Shown here in pieces: positions 45,743-57,200 of a stretch of DNA of 64,000 bases. A program made the position numbers and the translations under genes. The DNA comes from Symsagittifera roscoffensis (lineage: Eukaryota > Xenacoelomorpha > Acoela > Convolutidae), in NCBI RefSeq assembly GCF_963678635.1, contig NC_087063.1:71757617-71821616 (forward strand), in the 5' to 3' direction. Numbering within the stretch: the first letter of the stretch is position 1; each line of letters begins with the position of its first letter. The notes beneath the pieces were generated by a model. That model was not told the origin of the DNA and made no database searches. It was given only the letters and a program-made list of their open reading frames with translations.

Positions 45743-46868
45743 GTCTTAGAGCTAGTTCAATTAGTCTTATCAGCGTAGCGTGAATAGATTTTAAAAAAAA
45801 ATGCTTCAATGAGTTTTCTTTGGCTCAGAAATGTTTCTCTGATGGCATAACCATTTAAATTGAAATTCCCAATCTTTTGTTCTATTTTTTTTTCGTTAAC
45901 CTAAAATTAGTTAACCATTTTCCAACCAGTTCTGAAAATGAAGGATGAAATCAACCAGTAGAAGCTGATCAGTATTTCAAGATCCCTACTCTCGGTTTTG
46001 GGCTAATGATTAAAAAATGATGGCCAGTAGTTTCTATTTTAAATAACCACGTAACCCTTTCTGATTTTTTCGTTTTTCTGATTTTGGCGGCAAGCGATGG
46101 AATTTTTGTGCTTGGATTGGTTTTTGCTCCACATTTTACCCACAATTTTTTTACCTACGTTTTTGACCTAAGGTTATTTTTCTTTTATCATCAGAAAGGT
46201 ATAACTTTTTAAACAAAAATTGAATTAAAAACGCATATTTGATTATTCTTTCAAATATATGGGGTTTTAAATAAAGGCAATCTGGTCAAATTGGGATAAT
46301 TTACGTGCGATGCTTTTTTACCTTGCAGGTTTCTCATGAAAAATCATTTGAAAAAAGTTTTAAATTTAAAATTAAATGTTTTCTTTTTGAGAATATTATA
46401 TTTTTTTCAGTGAAAACTACTGTATGGGATTTTAATGGCAGTAGGAACATTAGGGCGCTGCCGTGATACGAGCAAGTTTCTAGTTCAATTGTATGTATAA
46501 CTTTTATTTTTGGCTAATTTTTTCTGAACATATATTTGTTAGTTTGTGGAAATTGAACACTGATAATTTCTGACCTTCAGAAACTAGCATAGACGGGCTC
46601 GAAGATTATTTTTTCACTTGTGTGAAAAAAATAAATAATTATCTTCTCTCCAGTTCGTTTTTTGATAAAAATGGCTTGAAAAACTATAAAGCTGATCCAG
46701 TATCATAAGAAACGTTGCAAAATGAAATGAAGTTTTTCTGTTTTTGTGGACGTAGGATGTTGCAGCGCAGAATAAAGTGTAAGCGACTGTGTAAAAGCAT
46801 GAAACAAAGACAAGCATGCTAATATTTGATTAGATAAACAAATTCAAAACAAGATCTCTAAAGTGTGA
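45743..46868. other. Intronic segment with diverged family C remains
   Basis: A strongly diverged plus-strand family C relative spans about 46080-46480; the end GCCGTGATACGAGCAAG is recognisable. No gene was seen. Confidence 0.4.
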
Positions 46869-46913
46869 TGGCCAGAACGGTTACCAAGTGCTACGGTAAC
46901 CCGGTTTCGAGCC
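46869..46913 (+). repeat. tRNA-like A and B boxes (possible SINE)
   Basis: TGGCCAGAACGG resembles an A box and GGTTTCGAGCC, 22 bases later, a B box. The spacing is short, so it is at best a shortened tRNA-derived sequence. A further B-box-like GGTTCAAAACCC is at about 48519, with a tail phrase CCTAGGCCTCGTAATGAG shared with about 41336. Confidence 0.25.
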
Positions 46914-47230
46914 CCCCCCCCTATATACTGCAATCCTTTATTATATAGACTCAGGGCATGTAGCCCCATTTTTTAAATTGATAGTTTTTATGCTAATTCA
47001 GTTTAGACTTGATAATGTCTGACCGCAAAAAAAAAATTTTTGTCTCAAGAACAATTACTGGTAATTTCGGCTAGCTTGCGCAGATTTCTCACTTATACTG
47101 CAGGATGCAATTTTTAAAACCGATTTCTGATTTTTATCCGAACTTTCATCCATTTTTAAAATTACAGCCTTCGATGTTTTTACCGAAAAAAGAGAAATAA
47201 AAAAAATTCAAGGATTCTTTTTGAAATTGC

Positions 47231-48082
47231 CCGCATCCAGTGTGAAGCGTTAGAACTCGATTATAATATGATTTTAGTACAAGTCTTACAAAAATTGAGA
47301 AAAAAACGATTTTATTCAATTAACAATCAATTATAATCTCTTTTTGAAATCAAACATAATCAATTATGATACATTATAATCAATCATAAGCGATTATTTT
47401 GATCCGAATTTTTAACTTATTTGTTTTGCAGAAAAAATCCATTTAAATTGATTATAATTGTTTATAATCCCTTTTTTTGCCCATTTCGTCTTCGACCTAT
47501 TACCTGAATTGCTTATATTTTATGCTTTTCGTAGACGTAGGCTCATGAGAAAATGGGAAAATTGTTTTAGCAGTTTTTCAAATCAATTCAAATTTATAAC
47601 GTTTTTAAAATTGCTTCTTGATTATAGTTGTTTCATGCTGCACAATTTAAGTTTATCTGACCATTTTTTTGAATTACATTTCACCTACCGCTACCGCGGG
47701 ATTCTTTCTACTAAAATAAAAGGATCTCTATTAAGCTTTTTTATGTGGTAAAACTTTGTGTTCAGATGAACCAATGGGTGACAAGACATCTCACTGTTAG
47801 AGATTTTTGACAAAAAAGGATATAATCTATTATAATAAATATTAATTGATTATAAGAGATTATAAGATATTATGATAGATTATGAGAGATTTTTGGAAAA
47901 ATATAATCTCTAATAAGTGATTATAACTTTTATAATGTCACGATAAATTTTATGATTAAAATGGATTATAAATCGTTTTAACATCTAAATTTGGCGCTTA
48001 TACTTGATTATAATTTTGATAAAAGTACAATTATATTTGTAATATAACATATAATCAATTATTTTCTCTTTTTACTGAGTGC
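47231..48082. mobile_element. AT-rich inverted-repeat element E, second copy
   Basis: The right end CTCTTTTTACTGAGTGC matches the right end of the first copy, and the interior shows the same ATTATAATC palindromes and the phrase ATGGATTATAAATCGTTT. The left end (near CCCGCATCCAG) is diverged. Confidence 0.55.
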
Positions 48083-48790
48083 AGGCGGGAGATTGAGCTC
48101 ACTTTAATTTTAATTGATTTTTCTTAAGCAAATCTTGGACTGAGCTCTCACTTCATTTAATTATATTTCATTTTCCATTAGCTTCAAAAAATCTATTTTA
48201 AAAATATGTTTGTTATGAGCAAAACCGGTCGAAATACGCACTAATCTTTTGTTATAACTTTTAGGTTAAAAATAAAATTTTAAAACTAGATAACAATGAA
48301 AAACCTGAGAACTTTGGTCATAAGCGAGACCTAGGAGTCCATATCCGGCAGGATGCGGGTTCCTTGGTTTTTCCCGCAATGTAAAGCATTTGATCACAGA
48401 ATCTGCAGTTTTGGTCATTTTTTTCGGATTCCGCAACCCATCTTTAGCCCTTGATATCGGAATCCGCACCCAGAAATTAGATCAGAGAGCTGTGGATTCG
48501 GCGGCTCTAACTCTCCAGGTTCAAAACCCCCGATTCAGCATTTGGCCAAAATACACACCTAGGCCTCGTAATGAGCAAATCTGATTTTTATATGAAATTT
48601 TATGGATAGTCAGACCACTCAAAAGTGAGACTTTAGTTTAAAATTAATAAATTTTATTGCCCGAACAATCTAGAAACGCAAGATGAATCGGTTTGGTAAT
48701 GATTTCGTTTGAACTATTATTCAGTCTTTACAATTAAGTTTCCGGATCTTAACATCTAGCTTTGGTTTGTATGTGTTTCGAATGTTTTAG
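48083..48790. other. Intron 2 tail before vWA exon
   Basis: No gene. It includes a possible SINE tail (48478-48585) and ends with the acceptor AATGTTTTAG at 48790. Confidence 0.45.
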
Positions 48791-49848
48791 TGAGTACTCA
48801 AACCAGGTGAAATTTGTAGAGAAAGTGATGGAACAATACAAAATGAGTATGGACAACGGAGGAAGTCAGCTGGGTCTAATCACGTTCAGCGAAGAACCAG
48901 TTCTTGTGACCAAATACACGTCAAGTTACAGCTACTATTTAAAACGACTCAGGGATCACGTAAATAAAGAAGGAAGTGCAACTGTTTTGCACAGTGTGCT
49001 TCAGAAGGCTAAAGAATATATTCAAACAGACACAAAATCACGTCTATCCGATTCAAATGTCAGAAAACTTGTCTTTTTGCTGACAGATGGCAAACAACAA
49101 TGCACGGCGTTAGAGTCACATGAGAGAGCTCTTTGCACGCCCGAGTCCATTGACCAATCAGCTAAAAGCTTGCATTCTTTAAACGGAGTAACAGTATACA
49201 CTGTAGGTATGAAATCCGACGCGAACATGGAGGAACTGCAAACCATGGCGAGTGACCCGAGTTACGCCAGAATCTATCAGAGCGTGGACGAGTTCTCGGC
49301 AGACATCGTCGATATAGTTTACAGCACATGTCAAATATCCCTCAATTACCAGTCGAGTAGTGATTACACCATAGGAGCTCAAGACACAAACTTGCCGCAG
49401 AAAATTACCGTGAACAAATTAACATTCGGCGAGAAACGAACTTTTCAAGTGCAGTTTTCACAAGGATTCGAGACACTTATTGCTTTTAAAACTAAAAAAC
49501 TGGAGCTGATCATCTATGCGTCTTTCCGCCAGTCGTTTCCTAGCGAAGCGGATCATGACTTCAAAATCGAGTGCAAAGCGAACAAAGAGTGCATACTTGC
49601 TGTGAAAAATCCAGAGAACTTTGCGCCCAAAATCTGTCAAACAGGAGACTATGGTGACTCATTTCACGTGACGATCAATGCAGTTGGACCAGAGAGTTGT
49701 AAGACAGCAACATGCGTGGAAGATCTGGATGCTTCCATGACTACTGAACAGTTAATTGTAGAAGGAGACAGATCAGATAGTTACGATGGCAATAACAGTG
49801 GCGCGGCATCTCAGGCTGAAAACAACGAAAACAAGGAAAAACAACAAG
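48791..49848 (+). CDS. Lysozyme-like/vWA secreted protein copy 3, exon 3
   Basis: Encodes the vWA body: LGLITFSEEP, EGSATVLHSVLQ (MIDAS Thr), LVFLLTDGKQQ (MIDAS Asp) and VTVYTVGMK; with DESAS from exon 2 the metal site is complete. The Cys-containing region follows (ECKANKECIL, ICQTGDYGDSFHVTINAVGPESCKTATC), closely matching copy 2, then an Asn/Ser/Lys/Glu-rich linker. It starts at 48791 after AATGTTTTAG. It is ended at 49848 (CAACAAG|GTTCGT, phase 1) because the exon at 50088 continues in frame and restores the tail seen in copy 2. Reading on instead gives a stop 13 codons later (the alternative end, near 49889). Confidence 0.9.
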
Positions 49849-50087
49849 GTTCGTATGGGCAGGGTGGTCTTATAAATACCGCGAATTAGGCTGATTGAAT
49901 TTAGCTACAATTTCTGATCAAAAAGTTTTCCTTTACCAGTTCCTTTGTTTCGCTAATACTTTTTGAAAAAAGCTTCAATTTTCTACGTTTAAATTTCTTC
50001 AAAAGAATATTTAAGATTAATTTCAGAGCTTTAAGAGCAATCGCAACGTTAAAAGCATCTAACTGATACGAACAATTTTTGAAACAG
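49849..50087 (+). other. Copy 3 intron 3
   Basis: A 239-bp GT-AG intron (GTTCGT to GAAACAG) that copy 2 lacks; no MITE ends are visible in it. Confidence 0.6.
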
Positions 50088-50221
50088 GAAATGGCAGGAA
50101 TAAAAATAAGAAGAATGGCAACAAGAGAGGAATGAATTTTGGCAGAATACCAGTTCAGTCCACCGAGATGTGGCTCGCAATTGCTGGCGTTCGTCTGACG
50201 TCTGCTGTTGCTTTCAGATGA
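50088..50221 (+). CDS. Lysozyme-like/vWA secreted protein copy 3, exon 4
   Basis: Encodes GNGRNKNKKNGNKRGMNFGR then IPVQSTEMWLAIAGVRLTSAVAFR and a stop. This corresponds to the end of copy 2 (a Gly/Lys/Arg-rich linker, KIPS, then a hydrophobic tail). The tail may be a signal for a lipid anchor or a short membrane segment; neither is certain because basic residues lie near the end. Confidence 0.65.
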
Positions 50222-50397
50222 ACGGAGCGTATTGATTCATTCGTATACCAAGAAGATGAGTTTATTACCTAGCATTAAAATTAGGAGTTCGAATCATGGG
50301 ATGGTTGAGAACAAGGCGGGAGGTCTAGTTCGCTTCAAAGGGAAAATTGCGCAGTAATAATATATTTCCAAATTTGATTGCATATACTTGTTCAGAG

Positions 50398-50403
50398 AAT
50401 AAA
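50398..50403 (+). promoter_or_regulatory. Candidate polyadenylation signal of copy 3
   Basis: AATAAA, about 180 bases after the stop of exon 4; the first such hexamer noticed after the gene. Confidence 0.35.
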
Positions 50404-50468
50404 ATGATCCTCACTGACTGAACAAAGCATATACATATTTATTCCTTCTTGTTTTTCATCTCTGGGCT

Positions 50469-50611
50469 CTCCCCAAACCCCCACCATACCTGCTAGTTTT
50501 TACGAATAAAAATTTTTGTTTGTATTTTTTATTGTTACAAAAATTGGCCTGCGGACTAATCAGGCTTTGAAAGAAATGAGAGGTGGGGAGGGGGAAAGGG
50601 TTAACAGAGCC
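50469..50611. mobile_element. Internally deleted family A MITE
   Basis: GGGCTCTCCCCAAACCCCCA at the left, GAGAGGTGGGGAGGGGGAAA and CAGAGCC at the right, with the GTAAAACC-type middle part missing. Confidence 0.5.
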
Positions 50612-50809
50612 GATTTCTATAAAAATAAAGTTGCTCTGAGATTTCTCTAAATTTTCAATAGCATTATTCCACCCTAAAAAATATCAATTTTTTTTTCAAA
50701 CTTCTCAGTAACTCTAAAAAAATGCCATTAATCCAGCAAATTACTTTGATTGATTAAGAAACAAAACAAGCAAAGTGCTCAAGGGCCAATGGAGTTCATT
50801 ATAAACTGT

Positions 50810-51846
50810 TTTTTTGAAGTAATGTAAACGCCTAAAAGGGCCATTATAGAATTTAAAGCTAAACTTCCACACATAATTTCAACTAAAACTGGTTTATAAA
50901 ACAAGATCTTTTTCTTTGAGAAACTCCCGAATCGAGGCTGTTTGTGTTTGGCAAAAGAATTACAATAACAATTTTTTCGCCTTATATAGTTTTTAAACAC
51001 CCAGTAGCAGTGTTCAAACACCCAGTGATTTCATGAAGACTATAAAATTGATAGTTGCTTTTTAAAAAAAAACTACAACAAGCTAACTGCCCAAAAACTG
51101 ACCTCCGAAAAGTCATATCACACATTTCGTTAGAAAAATGCTTATTATACAATTCCATACATGGATGAGTCTATTAAAATAAATGCCAAATAATGTCTAT
51201 ATTTGAAGATTGCACGGACTTGTAAACATTTACACTTTGATACTAAATCCCATAAAAAATTTATCGTTAGTGTCATCAAAAAATATGCATATATGACTAG
51301 AAGAAATTTTCAGAAAAAAAAACAAAATTGAGGGAAAACAGTTTTAACCTTCTTTTTAGTTGCAAATTATTTTTTACGCTCAAACAATTGTTTTCCGAAA
51401 AAAAATTGAAAATTGGCTGCAGAAATCATAAATTCGGTCTATAATTAGTACTCATTGAAATTTTCTGCTGCTAATTATTTCCCACTGTAAGTAAAATGAG
51501 TCTTTATAAACAACACAAATCTCCATTTATCCTTAAGACCCGTACCGAAGAATCCTTACAAAACTCCGCGAAAGAAGTTTTAACTTTAGCTGTAGGTTAA
51601 CAGCTATGAAAACTGCACACCTAAAAATCTTGCCTTTTCAAATAAACATGAATCCGATAACTATCAAAAATTGCATATCTTTTGATGACAAGACTAATGA
51701 AAACAGGCCGTTCAATGGCTTCTTAGATGTTGAATTTAATTGAGTGCAATCTCAAAACCATTCTGATTACAAGCCATTATTTATGTTCACGCCTGTGACG
51801 TCAATAATATATGCGGAAACATCCTCTTTATTCGAATAGACACAAA
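50810..51846 (+). repeat. Segmental repeat P, first copy
   Basis: About 1.04 kb, repeated at 53903-54950. Shared phrases in order: AAGTAATGTAAACGCCTAAA, AACACCCAGTAGCAGTGTTC, CATATCACACATTT, GCTGTAGGTTAACAGCTATG, TTATTCGAATAGACACAA. No coding content recognised. Confidence 0.85.
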
Positions 51847-51971
51847 TTTTGAAAATTTCGCGATCAAAATTGCGATTACTTTTCATAAATTATGGGCATT
51901 TGAAAATTGCTAAATTGGCCAATTTGCGATAATCAACGCGCGATAATCAACGCTCGATTAAGCTGCGAATT

Positions 51972-52496
51972 ATTGTTCCGACTTTCGATACGAAAATAAC
52001 GGAATACTTGTGCTCGGGGTGGGTTTTTTCTTCAGACAAATTTCGACTTTTTAACTAGCCATTTTTGACGGAATTTTTTAAATCATTCAAAAAGTATTGT
52101 TGTCCTGAGCTTGAATTTGAAAAGATATTTCACCCAGGATCATTTTTTTGTAAAATTATGGAGGTTTAAAGATTGCCATTTTGGCCAATTTGGGACAATT
52201 AACGCGCGACATATTTCGCGCTATCAACGTGTAAGCGGAGATTTGGTCCGTCTTAGAAATCGTTCCAAATTGGTTGAAAGAAGCTTCTTTGCCATAATTG
52301 ATTTGTTACTGAGAGCAAAACTTATCCTTTTGTACTTCATATAGCGTGCGCGGGGATGATTGTCATAAAAAGTTTCAAATTAAAAAAAATATCATTTTAT
52401 TTCTTACATTTGTTTTTCTAAGGTTATTACTGCTCCATAAACCTTAAAAGGCTGTCGGAACATCCAGGGCTTCGCCCTTATACGAGCAGTCGGCTC
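51972..52496 (+). repeat. Family C repeat interrupted by a family B MITE
   Basis: Starts ATTGTTCCGACTTTCGATAC; its tail TACGAGCAGTC is cut at 52491 and resumes as GAGCAGTCTTG at 52711 after the MITE. Confidence 0.8.
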
Positions 52497-52710
52497 TTTT
52501 CCAGTTTCCCACCCACCTGTCAAGTTCAATTTTGAAAAGCTTTTTTAACTTTGTCATAATGCAAGGAAATTTGGCGTGGTGAACAAATCGACAGTTTTGA
52601 ACAGATTTGTTCTTCATACTTTACAGCGTAACATTACGCATTTAGGCGTAATGACACGTAAAACAAACTTAAAACTCGGTATCTTGAAAGGCGGGAACTG
52701 GAAAAGAGCC
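52492..52710. mobile_element. Family B MITE with perfect target duplication
   Basis: 219 bp, ends GGCTCTTTTCCAGTTTCCC and GGGAACTGGAAAAGAGCC, flanked by GAGCAGTC on both sides (52484-52491 and 52711-52718), within the tail of a family C repeat. Confidence 0.94.
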
Positions 52711-53902
52711 GAGCAGTCTTGTTCTTTTCCAAATTGAATTCCGCTAGTCATTCTCGAGGACAGACGCTTTGTACATCACTTTCTAGTTCATTTTAGCGAG
52801 GGAGAGAAAATATTGGAGGAAAATGAAAAACGAAAAATGAAAAATTATATTTTTAAACTTTTCAACCAAATTGTTGTTATTAGCCTGAAAGTGCTGTCGG
52901 ACCATTCAAGGCATTGCCCTGGTATATGAGCAGTCTTGCTGTCTTAAGTGCGGTTGTGCATGCGTTTGTGCATGGTTGAGCGCCAAAAAAATTTCATGAA
53001 AAGCATTACATTAAATGGATTGAGTTTGCTTAATCAGAAACAAAGATTTTCACGCTTGTCCTCCGGGAAACAAGCATTTTTACTCATTAAAATAGACGAG
53101 GTTCCAAAAAATATCCTCTAAAACTGGCAGCATATCTTTTATAATAACCCTGAAAATTATCAGGGCTAATCTTCCATCTGAAGAAAAAATTAGAGGGGTA
53201 ATTTGTTCAAAATTGAAATGAAATATGCTATATGCTTTTTTTATACTTCGCTATAGGCTAAATTTATCACTTTAAACTTATAATAGCTTGTGGGGGGATG
53301 ATTGTCAAAAAAACTCAAGGAAGTTTTGTTTCATTTTTTTTCATTGTCAACTATTTTCTAAAAACAAACACTATTTCAAAAGATTCAAAATTCCGTTGGA
53401 GCATTCAAGACTTCGCCCTGATACGAGAAAACGTGTTGTTCCGACTTTCGAAGAAAGCGGAATATTTAGGCTTGGTCCCTTTATTTTATTCAATCAATGT
53501 TTGACCTGTTAAGAAATTGAAAGATACTCTTATCCAAAGCTTAAGTATAATAAAAAAAGTTCGCGATCAAAATTGCGATTACTTTTCATAAATTATGGGG
53601 ATTTGAAAATTGCTAAATTGGCCAATTTGCGATAAACAACACGCGATAATTTTTTTTCTTATTTTTTTCTTTTTTGTAAGTTAAAATAACTATTTTCAAC
53701 GAAAAAAAACAAGACACGTGACAAAAGTGGAGAATTCATTCAAAAATTTCAAAAAAATTTTTGTTTTCAAATCTGATCATGTCTGATGCAGTTCAGGACA
53801 GATATGCAATCTCACAACAAATGGATTCACGCTGGGCATATCTGTATTTTTATTTTATTTCTGTACGGGGAGACAATTTCTATAAATAAAAATAAACAAC
53901 GG

Positions 53903-54950
53903 TATTTTTGAAGTAATGTAAACGCCTAAAAGGGCCGTTATAGACTTCACCGCTAAACTTCTACAGATACTTTGAACTTAAACTCGTTTATAAAACCTGA
54001 TCTTCTTCTTAGAGAAACTCCTGAAACGAGGCCTAATGTTTTTGGCGAAAAAATTACAATAACTTTTTTCCGCCTAATATAGTTTTTAAACACCCAGTAG
54101 CAGTGTTCAAACACCCAGTGATTTTATGAAGACTATAAAATTGATAGTTGCTTTTTTTTAAAAAAAACAATGACAATCTGTTGCTTTCTTAAAAAATTTG
54201 CCCAAAGTTGACATCCAAACATTCATATCACACATTTTGATAGAAAAATGCATATTATACAATTTCATACATGGAGTCTATAAAAAAATGGTTGTCAAAT
54301 ATGTCTACACTTGAAAGTTATACGGACTTGTAAATAATCACACTTTGATACAACTAAATACCTTGAAAAACTTATTGTTAATGTTATTAAAAAGACATGC
54401 ATTTTTTTACAAAAATTCCAAAAGTGAGGTAAAACAGTTATAATCTTCTTTTAGTTGCCAAGTATTTTAGTTGCCAAGTATTTTTTATGGTCAAACAAAT
54501 GTTTTCCGAAAAAAATTGACTGCAGAAATCATAAATTCTGTCTATAATTATTACTCATTGACTTTCGCTGCTGCTAATTATTTTCCTCTGTAAATAAAAT
54601 GAGTCTTCTTTATAAAAACAACAAAAATCGCCATTTATCCTAAACACCCTTACCGCAGCATCCTTACAAAACTCCTCGAAAGAAAATTTAATTTTAGCTG
54701 TAGGTTAACAGCTATGAAAATTGCAGACCTAATAATCTCGCCTTTTCAAATAAACATGAGTCGGACAACCATCAAAAATTGCGTCTTTTGATGACAAGAT
54801 TAATGAAAAGAGGCCGTTCAAGGGCTTCTTAGATAATGAATTTAATTAAGTGCAATCTCAAAACCATTCTGATTTCAAGCCACTGTTTACGTTCACGCCG
54901 GTGATGACAATAATATATGCGGAATCATCCTCTGTATTCGAATAGACACA
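53903..54950 (+). repeat. Segmental repeat P, second copy
   Basis: Second copy of the segment at 50810-51846, offset by about 3.1 kb, with scattered substitutions and small indels. Confidence 0.85.
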
Positions 54951-54982
54951 AGACTGCTCGTATATCAGGGCAATACCTTGAA

Positions 54983-55462
54983 TGTTCCGACTATCCCTTA
55001 ATTGGTCTGGAACAGTTTTTTTTTGAATTTTTTTAAACAAACTCCTTTTGTAGATCGATGCTACCAGTACGCGAGTTTTTTATGCGTGTCAAAATATCCG
55101 CACTCAAAATCGTTTCAAATTGAATTGAGGCCAACTATAATTGGTTATATTATTTCCATTCAAAAGTAAGATTTTGCATTGATTATTGGCAGTAAAAGTT
55201 TTTGTACGACTGCCAATATCAAATGCAAGTAAGTCAAATGCCAGTATCAAAGGTAAGTGATAGTGTATATTCGCGATTAAATAATTTGCGAGTATACACT
55301 ATCAATAAGTTATTCCAGCAGCTATGCCATCCGCGTTTTAGTCATTCAATTGACACTCCACAGTTTTCCGGATCGATGCCCATGCGCTGTCAGTTTTGTA
55401 AAATCGGTCTGAATAAAAAAAACCCAGGCATATATATTCGTTAACTTCTCGAAAGTTGGAAC
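54983..55462 (-). repeat. Short C-type inverted-repeat element (C2)
   Basis: Bounded by TGTTCCGACT and AGTTGGAACA, preceded by the C-type tail AGACTGCTCGTATATCAGGG. It separates the second P copy from the following Q-related segments. Confidence 0.65.
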
Positions 55463-55739
55463 AAAAACCTGGGCCCAGTTGCTAATGTTCTCAAAACGAG
55501 TCGTAATAATGGCGAATTTAGTCAATTTGCATAGATGATTTGGGTTTGTAATTAAGCAAGTTTGTATGAATCAAAGAGTAAGGTTTTTTTGGATTTTTGT
55601 CCAGTTCATCCTGTTTTCGAAGACTTGCCGTAAAAAATGTGCGCCTATCGCGCTCATACAAACTGGGCGCGTACACTAAAATTAGCAGAAATGGAAATAC
55701 TTTTGTTCTTTCCAACTCAGCTGGATTTCCCGTTTTTTC

Positions 55740-56344
55740 CAACTCTTTTTGAGAAAAGTGAAGGCATACTTCTGCTCGAGGTGTTTTTCTCTGCTCTAGA
55801 TAAATTTTGACTTACTAAATAGCACTTTTTGACGGAATTTTAAGATTATATTCGATAATTTTCAGCACAAATTTCATGTTTCACCTGTGATTCTTTTCTG
55901 TGAAGTTATGCGGGTTTAAAGATTGTCGTTTTGACCAATTTGATTTAATTAACGCGCGATATAAGCGGAGTTTCAGTCTATCTTACAAAATGGTTCAAAA
56001 TTGAAACGAAATATGCTATATGGTTTTCGTATACTTCGCTATAGGCAAAATTTATCACTTTGTACTTATAATAGCATGTGGGAGGATGATTGTCAAAAAA
56101 CTCAAGTAAGTATCGTTTTTCATTTTCTTTCATTGTCAACTATTTTCTAAAATTAAACACTACTCCATAGATTCAAAATTCAGTTGGAGCATTCAAGACT
56201 TCGCCTTGATACGAGAAAACGTGTTGTTCCGACTTTCGGAGAAAGTGGAATATTTATGCTTGGGCCCTTCATTTTATTCAATCAATTTTGACCTGTTAAC
56301 TAAGTGAAGATACTCTTATCCAGAGTTTAAGTATAATAAAAAAG
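55740..56344 (+). repeat. Partial, diverged repeat Q/C segment
   Basis: Shares with Q the phrases ATGAAATATGCTATATG, ACTTCGCTATAGGC, GTTGGAGCATTCAAGACTTC and ACGTGTTGTTCCGACTTTCG. It forms a third, partial copy of the Q end (also at about 53205-53530 and 57695-58020). Confidence 0.75.
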
Positions 56345-56467
56345 TTCGCGATCAAAATTGCGATTACTTTTCAGAAATTATGGGGATTTGAAAATTGCTA
56401 AATTGGCAAATTTGCGATAATCAACGCGCGATAACTTTTTTTTATAACACGAGTAAGCTGCGAGTTA

Positions 56468-56986
56468 TTGTTTCGACTTTCGATACGAAAATAACGGAAT
56501 ACTTGTGCTCGGGGTGGGTTTTTTCTTCACAAAAAATTCGACGTTTTAACTAGCCATTTTTGACGGAATTCTTTGTATCATTCAAAAGAATTGTTCTCCT
56601 GGGCTTAAATTTGAAAAGATATTTCCCCAGGATCATTTTTTGTAAAAGTATGGGGATTTAAAGATTGCCATTTTGGCCAATTTGGGACAATCAACGCTTG
56701 ATATATTTCGCGCTATCAACGTGTAAGCGGAGATTTGATGCGTCTTAGAAATCGTTCCAAATTGGTTGAAAGAAGCTTCTTTGCCTTAATTGATTTGTTA
56801 CTGAGAGCGAAATTTATCCTTTTGTACTTCATATGGCGTGCGGGGGGATGATTGTCATAAAAAGTTTCAAATTAAAAAAATTCATTTTATTTCTTACATT
56901 TGTTTTTCTAAAGTTATTATTGCTCCATAAACCTTAAAAGGCTGTCGGAACATCCAGGGCTTCGCCCTGATACGAGCAGGCGGCTC
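56468..56986 (+). repeat. Family C repeat interrupted by a family B MITE
   Basis: Starts TTGTTTCGACTTTCGATACG; its tail is interrupted at 56981 and resumes at 57201, exactly as in the first Q copy. Confidence 0.8.
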
Positions 56987-57200
56987 TTTTCCAGTTTCCC
57001 ACCCACCTGTCAAGTTCAATTTTGAAAATTTTTTTTTAACTTTGTCATAATGCAATGAAATTTGGCGTGGTGAACAAATCAACAGTTTTGAACAGATTTG
57101 TTCTTCATACTTTACAGCGTAACATCACGCATTTAGCCGTAATGACACGTAAAACAAACTTAAAACATGTATTTTGAAAGGCGGGAACTGGAAAAGAGCC
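56982..57200. mobile_element. Family B MITE, copied with repeat Q
   Basis: 219 bp, ends GGCTCTTTTCCAGTTTCCC and GGGAACTGGAAAAGAGCC, flanked by GAGCAGGC and GAGCAGTC (one mismatch). The same insertion as at 52492, so it predates the duplication. Confidence 0.93.

Larger units (their letters stand above)
32084..48790 (+). other. Copy 3 intron 2, 16.7 kb
   Basis: GT-AG intron (GTAACC to AATGTTTTAG) in the same phase and position as copy 2 intron 2 (3.07 kb) and the donor of broken copy 1. The roughly five-fold size difference is explained by accumulated MITEs and other repeats, listed separately. No exon of another gene was recognised inside on either strand. Confidence 0.75.
51857..53650 (+). 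repeat. Segmental repeat Q, first copy
   Basis: About 1.8 kb, repeated at 56345-58136. Both copies start and end with a TTCGCGATCAAAATTGCGAT block and contain, in order, a family C repeat with a family B MITE inserted in its tail, GGACAGACGCTTTGTACATC, TGTCCTCCGGGAAACAAGC and a truncated C-like end. Only small differences were seen. Confidence 0.9.

Noticed and set aside
48266-48584. Overlapping open frames on both strands before the copy 3 vWA exon
   Set aside because: Located in a tRNA-derived-looking repeat tail shared with about 41336; no protein similarity recognised.
56894-57082. Open frame of 62 codons on the minus strand
   Set aside because: Spans the junction of a family C repeat and a family B MITE.
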